Source: Bacteroidales bacterium
GTDB lineage: Bacteria > Bacteroidota > Bacteroidia > Bacteroidales > Bacteroidaceae
Direction of reading: 5' to 3'
Assembly: GCA_012729225.1 (NCBI GenBank)
Contig: JAAYDO010000191.1
Location: forward strand, 27,629 to 91,628
DNA: 64,000 nucleotides
Part shown: positions 8,711 through 17,646 of the stretch, one piece after another
How the letters are laid out: every line of letters begins with the position of its first letter
Position numbering within the stretch: position 1 is the first letter of the stretch
Position numbers and translations under genes: made by a program
The notes under the pieces: generated by a model
Database searches by the model: none
Told to the model about the DNA's origin: nothing
What the model saw: the letters and a program-made list of their open reading frames with translations, nothing else

Positions 8711-8786
8711 GTTCGAGCGGAAAGACGACCATTGTGGAAAAACATTCCGAGTCTAATTATTTACAGAAAACCAAACAAATATCATT

Positions 8787-9257
8787 ATGGCTTATATGTC
8801 ACAAGAGGGCTACGACAAACTTCGTGCTCAAATCAAAGAATTGGAAGAGGTGGATCGCCCAGAGGTGATTCGTCAAATTGCAGAGGCGCGCGAGAAGGGC
8901 GACCTCTCGGAGAATGCTGAATACGATGCGGCCAAGGAGGCTCAGGGCAAACTTGAATCAAAGATTGCCCAGCTGAAATCCACTTTGGCAGAGGCCAAGA
9001 TCCTTGACACATCTAAACTGACAAAGACAGACGAGGTGCAGATTCTCTCAAAGGTGGAACTGAAGAATGTGGATAACGGCATGAAGCTTGCCTACACCAT
9101 TGTGAGTGAGGGCGAGGCAAATCTGAACGAAGGAAAAATTTCCATCAAGACTCCTATTGCACAGGGTCTGTTGGGCAAGAAGGTGGGGGATGTTGCTGAA
9201 GTCACAGTTCCAAGAGGCGTGATGAAGTTTGAAATCTTGAAGATTTCTTTTGCTTAA
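8787..9257 (+). CDS. greA: Transcription elongation factor GreA
   Basis: The protein of 156 residues is the usual GreA length. It enters the RNA polymerase secondary channel and stimulates cleavage of the 3' end of backtracked RNA. The N-terminal coiled coil carries the conserved segment EKGDLSENAEYDAAKEAQ near residue 37, whose acidic residues at the tip (Asp and Glu) bind the active-site metal. The C-terminal FKBP-like domain includes PIAQGLLGKKVGD. The start ATG at 8787 gives MAYMSQEGYDKL, the expected beginning. The gene is monocistronic: it has its own promoter upstream and a strong hairpin downstream. The leader contains a terminator-like hairpin that may control its expression. Confidence 0.97.
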   Translation: MAYMSQEGYDKLRAQIKELEEVDRPEVIRQIAEAREKGDLSENAEYDAAKEAQGKLESKIAQLKSTLAEAKILDTSKLTKTDEVQILSKVELKNVDNGMKLAYTIVSEGEANLNEGKISIKTPIAQGLLGKKVGDVAEVTVPRGVMKFEILKISFA

Positions 9258-9273
9258 AGCCTTGTTCCTTTTA

Positions 9274-9340
9274 ACCCTAACAGCTTGAGTCCGAAGATTT
9301 TATAATGTTGAAATCATCGGACTCACGTTGGTTTTTATTA
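9274..9340 (+). terminator. Rho-independent terminator of greA
   Basis: GAGTCCGA at 9287-9294 pairs with TCGGACTC at 9317-9324, with further pairing inside the loop (AGATTT with AAATCA). A run GTTTTTATT follows at 9330-9338. Confidence 0.75.
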
Positions 9341-9909
9341 TAAAGACACTATTGATATAATATAAAAATCCTTACAAAAAACAAATAACAGAAAAGTGGA
9401 CAGCAGAAATGAGAAAATCCAAAACTCCATTTTCCCGTTTGTTGATGTTTTTAACGAATGGAGTTTCGGAAAATCGGAAAATTCATAATTCTGGCATGGA
9501 AAGCCTGTGCATCTGTCTCCTCCTCCATATAGCTTTCATATTCCTTCATGTCACCCAAGAAAAAGGTGGTGGAATTATCTGAGACTCGTCTCGAAGGCAT
9601 CTCGAAGGCATCTCGAAGGGCCACAGAAGAACGGGGAGGGAGATTTTGACCGTAAAGGATTCTTCTTCGTTTTTTTGTTTCATATCAATTGGACATGAAT
9701 AGGCGAGCACCTCTTGATGTCAGATAACGATAATGACAATAATTCACACTGAAATATGCGCACGATGGCAGTCGATGGCAAGACATGGATAACGCAAATT
9801 CATCAGACTTGCGCTAAGTTTATTCTTTTATTGATTGCACAGAAGGTGTTCACGTTTGAGAATAAAAGAAAAAAAGTTTGTTTTTTCTTTTTATTCTGCT
9901 TACTTATTC
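9341..9909. other. Non-coding region between greA and the tRNA genes
   Basis: The stretch contains a perfect 10-bp inverted repeat (AAACTCCATT at 9422-9431 with AATGGAGTTT at 9458-9467), repeat family 1 copy C at 9551-9710, and AT-rich DNA. Short open frames exist but none has coding character. Confidence 0.5.
9551..9710 (+). repeat. Dispersed repeat family 1, copy C (long form)
   Basis: The element of about 160 bp begins near AAAAAGGTGGTGGAATTATC, then has GAGACTCGTCTCGAAG followed by two extra 11-bp units GCATCTCGAAG, a CACAGAAG block and a tail ending GACATGAATAGGCGAGCAC. Copy D (33301-33432, opposite strand) matches it from end to end but lacks the extra 11-bp units. GAGAC and GTCTC can form a small hairpin. 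Confidence 0.85.
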
Positions 9910-9917
9910 GTACCTTT
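9910..9917 (+). promoter_or_regulatory. Probable promoter -7 element for the tRNA genes
   Basis: TACCTTTG at 9910-9917 lies 17 bases before the first tRNA base, a spacing that puts the start site just ahead of the tRNA. The upstream region is T-rich without a clear TTTG at the right distance. Confidence 0.6.
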
Positions 9918-9933
9918 GCACTCGCAAACGGGA

Positions 9934-10005
9934 CGGCCCCATAGTTCAATGGATAGAACAAATCTCTCCTAAAGATTAGATCCGGGTTCGATTCCCGGTG
10001 GAGCT
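9934..10005 (+). tRNA. tRNA-Arg (anticodon CCT)
   Basis: The sequence folds as a 72-base cloverleaf. The anticodon stem AATCT/AGATT closes the loop CTCCTAA, giving anticodon CCT (reads AGG, Arg). The T arm is CCGGG TTCGATT CCCGG. In the acceptor stem GGCCCCA pairs with TGGAGCT: the first pair is G-U, as is usual for this tRNA in Bacteroidetes, and the fourth pair is a C-A mismatch. The discriminator base is A; CCA is not encoded. Confidence 0.9.
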
Positions 10006-10048
10006 ACTTCTTGAGAAAGCAAGGGCTTCGTGTGCAGAAATAACCTAC

Positions 10049-10121
10049 ACGGGGTTAGTTTAGTTGGTAGAATATCGGTCTCCAAAACCGAGGGTCGGGG
10101 GTTCGAGTCCCTCACCCCGTG
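10049..10121 (+). tRNA. tRNA-Trp (anticodon CCA)
   Basis: A 73-base cloverleaf with perfect acceptor stem (ACGGGGT with ACCCCGT) and discriminator G. The anticodon stem TCGGT/ACCGA closes the loop CTCCAAA, giving anticodon CCA for the UGG codon. It lies 43 bases after tRNA-Arg and is probably in the same transcript. It is not followed by secE-nusG here, where a tRNA-Trp gene is often found in related genomes. Confidence 0.93.
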
Positions 10122-10268
10122 CAAGCAGAGAGGTTGGCTTTTTCAGGCAGACCTCTCTGTTGTTTTTACAGTTCTGTCAGCCCTACCCCTATCTTGTCAG
10201 AATAGATGTGATGCAATCAAGATGCAATGCTAAAGTTGGTGAGAGGAGGAGTGGGAAGAAGATGGAAA

Positions 10269-11579
10269 TCAAGGTTGTTTCTTTGTAGGCTCACCCTCTC
10301 TCAAAAAGCCTGGTGTCCGTTTGATATACTCATATCCGAATTTGCACCTCAAGCAGTCTCCTTTCTGGCAGTAGTTGCGATATAGTTGCAGAAGTGCTTG
10401 GCTGTCTGCGGCATTCTCGCATGTCACGTTTGCCGCAGCCCAGTCTCGAACAACGAAATTGTTCTCTGGTTTCAGATCTTGCCACAAAGAAAAAGCACGT
10501 TGGCACATATGGGGGTCTGACTTGTATTTGCCATAGGTGAAAAGCATGGGGGCTACACTGTTGATGACAATTAACGATGTGGATGCAGGAGAAAGAGTCT
10601 TCTCTATGATCCGTGTGGGCTTTCCTCCAAAAGTGTAGTGAGTGAGCCAATAGTCGCTCACGTGAGTGACCAACATGGCATGTATTTCTTCCATGCTCTC
10701 AGCATTGAGCAATCGAGACAAATTGAGATGCTGCTCGTAGTAGAGCATCGCTAACTGGGCAATGCGGATATGAGGGAAATTTTGAGGTCGAAGACGAAGA
10801 AACTTCCATGCATTCACGTCAATAGGGGTGAGCGAGAACTTATGACGTAAGTACATGTACTCTTTCTTTAGTTGCTGAAAATAATCGTCCTCGCATTCGC
10901 CCTCAAGCAATCCTGCCTGACCAAAAAAGAAAGCCTCAATCTGAAAGAGGTTGTCACGATGTTTGCCTACCGCACTCATTGGGATAGAGCGGGACCACTT
11001 CTCAAAAGCGTCTCCATTAACGCCAAAACCGAAATTTCGGGCAATCGTCACAAAGAGTGTCCCTTCCCAATCCTTCTCCATCTCCTCTCTTCTCTGCATG
11101 ATCTGAGTCGCTTTTTCTTCAAAACGTTCCAAGGTCAAGGAGGTCATCCAGTTGTGAATGAGAAGGGTGGGCAGTTGCTCCACCACATCACGACATCGGG
11201 GATTGGCGTCTGCTTGTTTCAAGGCTGAATAGTTCTCCCTCACATAGGCAGGAATAGGCAACTGCAACTGTGGTATGGGTTGCCCGTTGGGGTAAGAAAG
11301 GGGCATGTCCACCTCGGAGGCGACATGGAGGATGATCCGTTTGTAGGCGGGATTTGTGTCATGGTGATGGCGAAACCAGTCGCTTGTCTTCAAGTGCAGT
11401 TCCACATTTCCCACCCATTCCGTTCCGTCTATCTTTATTTTAGCCTCTTGAAAGTCTGGTCCTGCATGGGTGTTCTGCAAGCCAGGGTGGATCACCTCAA
11501 TGAGATGCCCATCAGTGGTGCGGAGTTCATGAAGGGGGAAAATCTTATGTTTCCAAGTATAGTGAAGCAACTGTTCCAT
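10269..11579 (-). CDS. DUF2851 family protein
   Basis: This 436-residue protein has the features of the Bacteroidetes DUF2851 family. It has an N-terminal beta-rich half with HAGPDFQEAKIKIDG and WVGNVELHLKTSDW near residues 40-70, and a helical C-terminal half. It ends with a small Cys cluster YCQKGDCLRCKFGYEYI near residue 410. No signal peptide or membrane segment is present, so it is cytoplasmic. The function of the family is not established; conserved His and Asp residues in the N-terminal part (HHHDTNPAYKRIILHV) could suggest an enzyme but this is inference. It is transcribed divergently from dapB. Confidence 0.85.
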   Translation of the reverse strand: MEQLLHYTWKHKIFPLHELRTTDGHLIEVIHPGLQNTHAGPDFQEAKIKIDGTEWVGNVELHLKTSDWFRHHHDTNPAYKRIILHVASEVDMPLSYPNGQPIPQLQLPIPAYVRENYSALKQADANPRCRDVVEQLPTLLIHNWMTSLTLERFEEKATQIMQRREEMEKDWEGTLFVTIARNFGFGVNGDAFEKWSRSIPMSAVGKHRDNLFQIEAFFFGQAGLLEGECEDDYFQQLKKEYMYLRHKFSLTPIDVNAWKFLRLRPQNFPHIRIAQLAMLYYEQHLNLSRLLNAESMEEIHAMLVTHVSDYWLTHYTFGGKPTRIIEKTLSPASTSLIVINSVAPMLFTYGKYKSDPHMCQRAFSLWQDLKPENNFVVRDWAAANVTCENAADSQALLQLYRNYCQKGDCLRCKFGYEYIKRTPGFLREGEPTKKQP

Positions 11580-11601
11580 GGTTTTTACAATAAATTTTGT
11601 T

Positions 11602-11638
11602 CAAAGTTAAGCATTTCGGAATAAAAATGTTATCTTTG
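11602..11638. promoter_or_regulatory. Back-to-back promoter elements of the DUF2851 gene and dapB
   Basis: CAAAGTTA at 11602-11609 reads TAACTTTG on the minus strand, 23 bases before the DUF2851 start. TATCTTTG at 11631-11638 on the plus strand lies 45 bases before dapB. The two -7 elements are only 21 bases apart, so the promoters overlap. Neither has a clear TTTG -33 element. Confidence 0.55.
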
Positions 11639-11682
11639 CATGAAATTAAAGTAGATTATAGGGCTTAAAATAATAAGAACTG

Positions 11683-12438
11683 ATGAAAATAGCATTGATA
11701 GGATACGGCAAAATGGGTAAGATGATAGAACAGATTGCCAAGAGCCGTGGACATGAAATTGTCAGCATTATTGATATCAACAATCAGCAGGATTTTGAGA
11801 GTGAGGCTTTTGCCAGTGCAGAAGTGGCGATTGAATTCACCACTCCTATGACCGCCTATGACAACTATCAGAAGGCGTGGAAGGCTGGAGTGAAAGTAGT
11901 GAGCGGTAGCACAGGATGGCTCAAGGAGCATGGGGAAGAGGTGCGCAGGGCTTGCACAGAAGAGGGCAAGACACTCTTTTGGGCAAGCAATTACTCTATT
12001 GGAGTAGCCATATTTGGTGCTGTAAACAAATATTTGGCTGGCATCATGAATGGTTTTCCACAATATGATGTGAAAGAGGTGGAGACTCACCACATTCACA
12101 AACTCGACCACCCGTCAGGTACAGGCATCACTCTGGCAGAACAAATAGTGGAACGCCTTGACCGCAAGAAGGATTGGACAATGGGCTACCTGCAAGACCC
12201 TGAGGGAAAAGTGGAAGGCTCTGACAAGGTGGCTGCAGACCTTTTGCCTATCAGTTCTATCCGCCGAGATGAAGTGCCAGGCATCCACTCTATCACATGG
12301 GACAGCGAGGCAGATCAAATCACCATCACCCACGACGCACACTCTCGTCAGGGCTTTGCGCTCGGGGCAGTGATTGCTGCTGAGTTTACAGCCCAGCATG
12401 AGGGACTGCTTTCAACGGACGACCTCTTCAAATTCTAA
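11683..12438 (+). CDS. dapB: 4-hydroxy-tetrahydrodipicolinate reductase
   Basis: The enzyme of 251 residues reduces hydroxytetrahydrodipicolinate with NAD(P)H in the lysine and meso-diaminopimelate pathway. The nucleotide-binding glycine loop is at the N terminus (MKIALIGYGKMGKMI). The substrate-binding segment THHIHKLDHPSGTG near residue 132 holds the conserved His-His and the Lys used in catalysis. GSTGW near residue 76 is the usual nicotinamide-side motif. The gene leads a dapB-lepB-WbqC row on the plus strand that is found in many Bacteroidetes. Its product feeds the ddh enzyme encoded at 26125-27027. Confidence 0.95.
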   Translation: MKIALIGYGKMGKMIEQIAKSRGHEIVSIIDINNQQDFESEAFASAEVAIEFTTPMTAYDNYQKAWKAGVKVVSGSTGWLKEHGEEVRRACTEEGKTLFWASNYSIGVAIFGAVNKYLAGIMNGFPQYDVKEVETHHIHKLDHPSGTGITLAEQIVERLDRKKDWTMGYLQDPEGKVEGSDKVAADLLPISSIRRDEVPGIHSITWDSEADQITITHDAHSRQGFALGAVIAAEFTAQHEGLLSTDDLFKF

Positions 12439-12447
12439 CTACAGGCT

Positions 12448-13968
12448 ATGGGATTCAACTATAAAGACTTCAAGAAGACGCGTTCTGGAGAGAACAACAA
12501 GCCTGCATGGGCTGGATGGAAATGGGTGAAGTTTGGTGTGGCCACAGTCTGCTACTTGGCTTTCCTCTATTGGGTGGAGTCATGGTGGGGACTGATTGTG
12601 CTTCCTCTTATCTTTGATGTGTATATCACCAAGAAAATCAATTGGACTTGGTGGAAGGAACTTGAAAGCGACATTGCCCGAACCATTATGAGTTGGGTAG
12701 ATGCCATTGTGTTTGCATTGGTGGCTGTCTATTTTGTCAATAACTTTTTCTTCCAGAACTATCAGATTCCATCCTCTTCGCTGGAGAAAACCCTCATGAC
12801 AGGTGATTTCCTCTTGGTGAGCAAGATGAGTTATGGTCCTCGCATTCCTCAGACTCCTCTTACCATGCCGCTCACGCAACACACTATTCCGATGCTCAAC
12901 TGCAAGTCGTATATTGAATGGCCTCAGTGGGAATATCGCCGTGTGAAGGGCTTTGGCAAGGTAGAGCAGGGAGACATTGTTGTGTTCAACTATCCTGCTG
13001 GCGACACTGTGGCTGTAGCCTACAATGGCGACTACTACAGTCTCTGCTACACAGAAGGGTGTGTGGCTGCTGCAGAGCAAGGCTATCAAGTTCCTGTGCT
13101 TCAGGATCTCTCGACGGAAGACCAGGAGAAGGCTTTTAATGAACTCTACAATGTGGGTAAGCAGATTGTGGCGGCAAAGACCAATATCTATGGCAATGTG
13201 ATTGCCAGACCTGCCGACCGAAGAGAGAACTATGTGAAACGATGCGTAGGTCTTCCTGGGCAGACTTTCCAAATTAAAGATAAGGTGATTTACACAGATG
13301 GGAAAAAGATGGAGACTCCCACCTTTGTGCAGTTCAACTACAGAGTATATACCCGCAATAATCAGATTCTGACCGACGAAATGTGTGAGGAACTGAACAT
13401 CAGCGATGAGGATCGTGACAAGATTCTTGACCGCAAAAATGGTATCCCTCTCACCCGCATGGCCGCAGAGGCATTGCGTGCCAACAAGGAGTTTTGCGAC
13501 AGCGTGGTAGAGGTGAAGGACAATGATTGGATGAGCGTAACTAATGCCATTGACCATGCTTATACATTGGTCTATCCACTCAATCACCAATATGGTTGGA
13601 CACGTGACAACTACGGTCCTATCTGGATTCCTGCCAAGGGAGAAAGCGTCAAACTCACCAAGGAGAATATAGCCATTTATGAACGCCCCATCCGTGTGTA
13701 TGAAAAGAATCAATTAGAGATGAAGGACGGAAAGATTTTCATCAATGGCAAGCAGACTGACTCCTACACCTTCAAGATGGACTATTACTGGATGATGGGC
13801 GATAATCGCCACAACTCTGCCGATAGCCGCTACTGGGGCTTTGTGCCAGAGGATCATGTGGTGGGCAAGCCTCTCTTCATCTGGCTCTCCCTTGTGACGG
13901 ATCGTTATGGCAAGTCACATGGCGTGCGATGGAGAAGGCTCTTCACCTGGGTGGACAATATTAAGTAA
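12448..13968 (+). CDS. lepB: Signal peptidase I, long form
   Basis: The membrane protease of 506 residues removes signal peptides from exported proteins. Two or three N-terminal membrane segments (residues 26-62 and 89-106) precede the catalytic Ser in PSSSLEKTLMTGDFLLV near residue 110. The catalytic Lys is in YVKRCVGLPGQTF near residue 261, and the C-terminal box MMGDNRHNSADSRYWGFVP is intact. About 130 residues are inserted between the Lys box and the C-terminal box, and about 100 more lie between Ser and Lys, which makes it much longer than the enteric enzyme; this is normal for Bacteroidetes. The Ser box reads PSSSLEKTL instead of the commoner PSGSMxPTL. It starts 9 bases after dapB. Confidence 0.95.
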   Translation: MGFNYKDFKKTRSGENNKPAWAGWKWVKFGVATVCYLAFLYWVESWWGLIVLPLIFDVYITKKINWTWWKELESDIARTIMSWVDAIVFALVAVYFVNNFFFQNYQIPSSSLEKTLMTGDFLLVSKMSYGPRIPQTPLTMPLTQHTIPMLNCKSYIEWPQWEYRRVKGFGKVEQGDIVVFNYPAGDTVAVAYNGDYYSLCYTEGCVAAAEQGYQVPVLQDLSTEDQEKAFNELYNVGKQIVAAKTNIYGNVIARPADRRENYVKRCVGLPGQTFQIKDKVIYTDGKKMETPTFVQFNYRVYTRNNQILTDEMCEELNISDEDRDKILDRKNGIPLTRMAAEALRANKEFCDSVVEVKDNDWMSVTNAIDHAYTLVYPLNHQYGWTRDNYGPIWIPAKGESVKLTKENIAIYERPIRVYEKNQLEMKDGKIFINGKQTDSYTFKMDYYWMMGDNRHNSADSRYWGFVPEDHVVGKPLFIWLSLVTDRYGKSHGVRWRRLFTWVDNIK

Positions 13969-13981
13969 CAAAGACATATTC

Positions 13982-14030
13982 AAGCCGGAATCATTGTGGT
14001 CTGTCGCCCAAGATTCCGGCTTCTTCTTTC
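13982..14030 (+). terminator. Hairpin between lepB and the WbqC-like gene
   Basis: AAGCCGGAATC at 13982-13992 pairs perfectly with GATTCCGGCTT at 14012-14022, followed by CTTCTTTCCTTTC. It would end or partly attenuate the dapB-lepB transcript 21 bases before the next gene. Confidence 0.7.
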
Positions 14031-14050
14031 CTTTCAATTTAAGGCTTTAC

Positions 14051-14641
14051 ATGATACTTCCAAGCGCATATCTCCCTCCAGTCAGTTGGTTTGCACAACT
14101 CATGACTCATGAGCCTGTTCTCATAGAGCAATACGAGAACTTCACGAAGCAGACCATTCGCAATCGCTGTACCATCGACTCTCCAAACGGGAAACTTCAC
14201 CTTACCATTCCTATTGACCATAGCAATTTTTCGGGTGGCAAGTGTCTGATGAAAGACATTCGCATCAGCACTCATAGCGACTGGCAGCATCAGCATTGGT
14301 ATGCACTTGAGACCTCCTACTTCAACTCTCCCTTCTTTGAGTATCTTCAGGATGATTTCCGCCCTTTCTACGAACAACATTGGGAGTTTCTCATAGACTT
14401 CAATGAGGCACTCATCCTCAAGTGCTGTGAACTTCTTGATATTCAGCCCAACCTGAAGCGTAGCCCAAACTACATGGGCTGTACGCCCCTTGTGAATGCA
14501 GGGAGAACAGCAGTTCCCTATTATCAGGTTTTCCAGCAGAGAAACGGATTCCTTCCTGATCTCAGCATCATTGATCTCATCTTCAACATGGGTAAGGAAA
14601 GCATCTTCATCCTGAAAAACACATATCAAAATCACCACTAA
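14051..14641 (+). CDS. WbqC-like family protein
   Basis: The protein of 196 residues matches the WbqC family, whose members occur near O-antigen and envelope genes; the reaction is not known. Family features include the N-terminal MILPSAYLPPVSWFAQLM, the segment WQHQHWYALETSYFNSPFFEYLQDD and the C-terminal FLPDLSIIDLIFNMG. The ATG at 14051 was chosen because homologues begin at this point; an open frame continues upstream into lepB but has no conservation cues. It is the third gene of the dapB-lepB-WbqC row, separated from lepB by a terminator-like hairpin. The product is predicted to be cytoplasmic. Confidence 0.85.
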   Translation: MILPSAYLPPVSWFAQLMTHEPVLIEQYENFTKQTIRNRCTIDSPNGKLHLTIPIDHSNFSGGKCLMKDIRISTHSDWQHQHWYALETSYFNSPFFEYLQDDFRPFYEQHWEFLIDFNEALILKCCELLDIQPNLKRSPNYMGCTPLVNAGRTAVPYYQVFQQRNGFLPDLSIIDLIFNMGKESIFILKNTYQNHH

Positions 14642-14684
14642 GGAACATGGAAGTTTGTTGATAGACCAAAATACGCATTTTCAT

Positions 14685-14715
14685 TTTGTTATGGCTGTAT
14701 TTTTCACTAACTTTG
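14685..14715 (+). promoter_or_regulatory. Promoter of leuS
   Basis: TTTG at 14685-14688 and TAACTTTG at 14708-14715 with a 19-base spacer match the Bacteroidetes consensus. The leuS ATG at 14741 lies 25 bases further on, leaving a short leader. Confidence 0.85.
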
Positions 14716-14740
14716 CATCAAAATATAAAATAAAAAAATA

Positions 14741-17569
14741 ATGGAATATAATTTCAGAGACATTGAGAAGAAATGGCAACAGAAGTGGGTGGAAGAAAAG
14801 ACCTACAAAGTAGCAGAAGACAACAGCAAACCAAAGTTCTATGTATTGAACATGTTCCCTTATCCAAGTGGAGCAGGATTGCATGTGGGTCATCCACTTG
14901 GCTATATCGCCAGCGACATCTATGCGCGCTACAAGCGTTTGCAAGGTTTCAATGTGCTCAACCCTATGGGATATGATGCCTACGGACTTCCTGCAGAGCA
15001 GTATGCCATCCAGACAGGTCAGCACCCAGAGAAGACTACATTCCAGAATATCGACCGCTATCGCGAGCAGCTCGACAAGATAGGCTTCTGCTTTGACTGG
15101 GACAGAGAAGTGCGCACCTGTGCACCAGAATATTACCACTGGACTCAGTGGGCTTTCCAGAAGATGTTCAACTCTTTCTTCTGCAACAAATGCCAGTCAG
15201 CACAACCTATAGAGAAACTGATAGCGCACTTTGATCAGAATGGTACAGAGGGGCTTGATGTGGCTCAGACTGAAAATCTCACTTTCACCGCAGAAGAGTG
15301 GAAGGCTATGGATGAGCAGCAAAAGAGTAGCACACTGATGAACTACCGCATTGCCTTCATGGGTGAGACCATGGTGAACTGGTGTGCAGGTCTTGGCACA
15401 GTGCTGGCCAATGACGAAGTGGTGGATGGTGTGAGCGAGCGAGGCGGCTTCCCTGTAGAACAGAAGAAAATGCGCCAATGGTGCTTGCGTGTCAGTGCCT
15501 ACAGCCAACGTCTGCTCGATGGACTGGATAACATTCAGTGGAGTGACTCCATCAAGGAGACTCAGAGAAACTGGATTGGACGAAGTGAAGGTGCAGAGGT
15601 GGAGTTCAATATTGCTGATAGCGACGAGAGTTTTACCATCTTCACCACACGTGCAGATACCATGTTTGGTGTCACCTTCATGGTGTTGGCTCCAGAAAGC
15701 GAACTGGTGGAGAAGGTAACCACGGCTGAACAGAAAGCGGCTGTAGATGAATATATCAAATACGTGAAGGGGCGTACAGAGCGTGAACGCATGATTGATC
15801 ATAAGGTGACAGGCGTCTTCTCTGGTTCTTATGCCATCAACCCATTCACAGGCGAGAAGAATCCTATCTGGATTGCTGAATATGTATTGGCGGGCTATGG
15901 CACAGGTGCTATTATGGCTGTACCTGCTCACGATGCTCGCGACTATGCTTTTGCCAAGCATTTCAACTTGCCCATCATTCCACTCATCAAGGGTGCTGAT
16001 GTGAGCGAGGAGAGTTATGATGCCAAGGAGGGCGAGGTGATTAATTCGCCACGCACAGATGTGAAGCCTTATATAGACTTTTCTCTCAATGGTTGTACTG
16101 TGAAAGAGGCTATTGCCAAGACCAAGGTGTATGTGGAAGAAAACGGCTTAGGACGTGTGAAGGTGAACTATCGCCTGCGCGATGCCATTTTCTCTCGTCA
16201 GCGTTATTGGGGTGAGCCTTTCCCCGTCTATTATAAGAACGGCATCCCGACCATGATACCAGAGGAATGCCTACCTGTTGAACTTCCAGAGGTGGACAAG
16301 TTCTTGCCTACAGAAACAGGTGAGCCACCATTGGGCAATGCTACCGTGTGGGCTTGGGATGAGCAGAACAAGAAGATAGTGGAGGACACCAAGATTGACC
16401 AGAAGGGCATCTTCCCTATTGAACTCTACACCATGCCAGGGTTCGCAGGCAGTTCTGCTTATTACCTCCGCTACATGGATCCCCACAACAAAACAGCCCT
16501 TGTGAGCAAGGAGGCTGCTGAGTATTGGCAGAATGTGGATCTCTATGTAGGTGGTAGCGAGCACGCAACAGGTCACCTTATCTATAGCCGTTTCTGGAAC
16601 AAGTTCCTTTTCGACCTGGGTATCTCTTGTAAGGAAGAACCATTCCAGAAACTCGTGAATCAGGGTATGATTCAGGGACGAAGCAACTTCGTTTACCGAA
16701 TCAAGGACACAAACACTTTCGTCTCTTTCGACAAGAAAGACGCATACGAGGTGACTCCACTCCATGTGGATGTGAACATCGTCAGCGGAGACATCCTCGA
16801 TGTGGAAGCATTCAAGGCATGGCGTCCTGAATACAACGATGCTGAGTTCATCCTCAACGATGAAGGCAAATACATGTGTGGGTGGGCTGTAGAGAAGATG
16901 TCCAAGAGCATGTTCAATGTGGTCAATCCGGATATGATTGTAGAGAAGTTCGGTGCTGACACGCTCCGTCTCTACGAAATGTTCCTTGGTCCTGTAGAAC
17001 AGAGCAAGCCTTGGGACACCAACGGTATTGACGGCTGTCACCGTTTCCTCAAGAAGCTCTGGAAGTTTGTGACTGAAGGCGAGCGGACAGAAACAGCCTC
17101 AAAGGAAGAACTCAAGGCACTCCACACACTTATCAAGAAGGTATCGGCAGATATTGAGTCGTTCTCCTACAACACTTCTATTGCAGCCTTCATGGTATGT
17201 CTCAACGAACTCTCCAAACTCAAGGCTACAACCAAAGAGACACGTGAGGCACTTGCCATCATGCTGGCTCCTTTCTGTCCTCACATTGGAGAGGAGTTCT
17301 GGCAGATGTTGGGTCACGACACCACCGTGTGCGATGCCCCTTGGCCTGTCTTCAACGAAGAATTCCTCAAGGAGGATTCCGTCAAGATGATGGTAGCCTT
17401 CAATGGTAAGGCACGCTTCCCAATGGAATTCCCTGCAGACGTAACTTCGGAGGAAGCAGAAGCGGCGGCACTGAACGACCCACAGTCAGCCAAGTGGATG
17501 GAAGGATTCACCGTGGCAAAAGTGATTGTTGTGCCAAAGAAGATGATCAATATTGTATTGAAGAAATAA
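14741..17569 (+). CDS. leuS: Leucyl-tRNA synthetase
   Basis: The class I synthetase of 942 residues charges tRNA-Leu. The HIGH motif appears as [15 protein letters not shown] near residue 45 and the KMSKS loop as [15 protein letters not shown] near residue 717. The CP1 editing domain (residues about 260-470) contains [18 protein letters not shown] and [16 protein letters not shown], the hydrolytic editing site for mischarged tRNA. The C terminus has the tRNA-binding helical and small domains. The length is typical for Bacteroidetes. The gene has its own promoter and a terminator at 17575 and appears monocistronic. Confidence 0.97.
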   Translation: MEYNFRDIEKKWQQKWVEEKTYKVAEDNSKPKFYVLNMFPYPSGAGLHVGHPLGYIASDIYARYKRLQGFNVLNPMGYDAYGLPAEQYAIQTGQHPEKTTFQNIDRYREQLDKIGFCFDWDREVRTCAPEYYHWTQWAFQKMFNSFFCNKCQSAQPIEKLIAHFDQNGTEGLDVAQTENLTFTAEEWKAMDEQQKSSTLMNYRIAFMGETMVNWCAGLGTVLANDEVVDGVSERGGFPVEQKKMRQWCLRVSAYSQRLLDGLDNIQWSDSIKETQRNWIGRSEGAEVEFNIADSDESFTIFTTRADTMFGVTFMVLAPESELVEKVTTAEQKAAVDEYIKYVKGRTERERMIDHKVTGVFSGSYAINPFTGEKNPIWIAEYVLAGYGTGAIMAVPAHDARDYAFAKHFNLPIIPLIKGADVSEESYDAKEGEVINSPRTDVKPYIDFSLNGCTVKEAIAKTKVYVEENGLGRVKVNYRLRDAIFSRQRYWGEPFPVYYKNGIPTMIPEECLPVELPEVDKFLPTETGEPPLGNATVWAWDEQNKKIVEDTKIDQKGIFPIELYTMPGFAGSSAYYLRYMDPHNKTALVSKEAAEYWQNVDLYVGGSEHATGHLIYSRFWNKFLFDLGISCKEEPFQKLVNQGMIQGRSNFVYRIKDTNTFVSFDKKDAYEVTPLHVDVNIVSGDILDVEAFKAWRPEYNDAEFILNDEGKYMCGWAVEKMSKSMFNVVNPDMIVEKFGADTLRLYEMFLGPVEQSKPWDTNGIDGCHRFLKKLWKFVTEGERTETASKEELKALHTLIKKVSADIESFSYNTSIAAFMVCLNELSKLKATTKETREALAIMLAPFCPHIGEEFWQMLGHDTTVCDAPWPVFNEEFLKEDSVKMMVAFNGKARFPMEFPADVTSEEAEAAALNDPQSAKWMEGFTVAKVIVVPKKMINIVLKK

Positions 17570-17574
17570 TCAGC

Positions 17575-17626
17575 AGAGACTCCTGCCTCTTCAGGAAACT
17601 GGAGAGCCAGGAGTCTCTTTTTTTGT
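17575..17626 (+). terminator. Rho-independent terminator of leuS
   Basis: AGAGACTCCTG at 17575-17585 pairs perfectly with CAGGAGTCTCT at 17608-17618 and is followed by TTTTTTTG. It begins 6 bases after the leuS stop. Confidence 0.88.
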
Positions 17627-17646
17627 TGCATCTAAAACCACACCAA

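Noticed and set aside
9756..9944. Small open frame before tRNA-Arg
   Set aside because: It covers the tRNA promoter, has a Phe/Lys-rich composition from AT-rich DNA, and lacks a ribosome site.
10030..10288. Two short open frames running through tRNA-Trp
   Set aside because: They overlap a perfect tRNA cloverleaf and have no coding features.
12580..13713. A 377-codon open frame antisense to lepB
   Set aside because: The plus strand encodes a signal peptidase with all catalytic boxes; the antisense frame is Ile/His/Val-rich noise without motifs.
13907..14050. Extended N terminus for the WbqC-like protein
   Set aside because: The extension overlaps the lepB end and the hairpin at 13982-14022; family members begin at MILPSAYLPP (14051).
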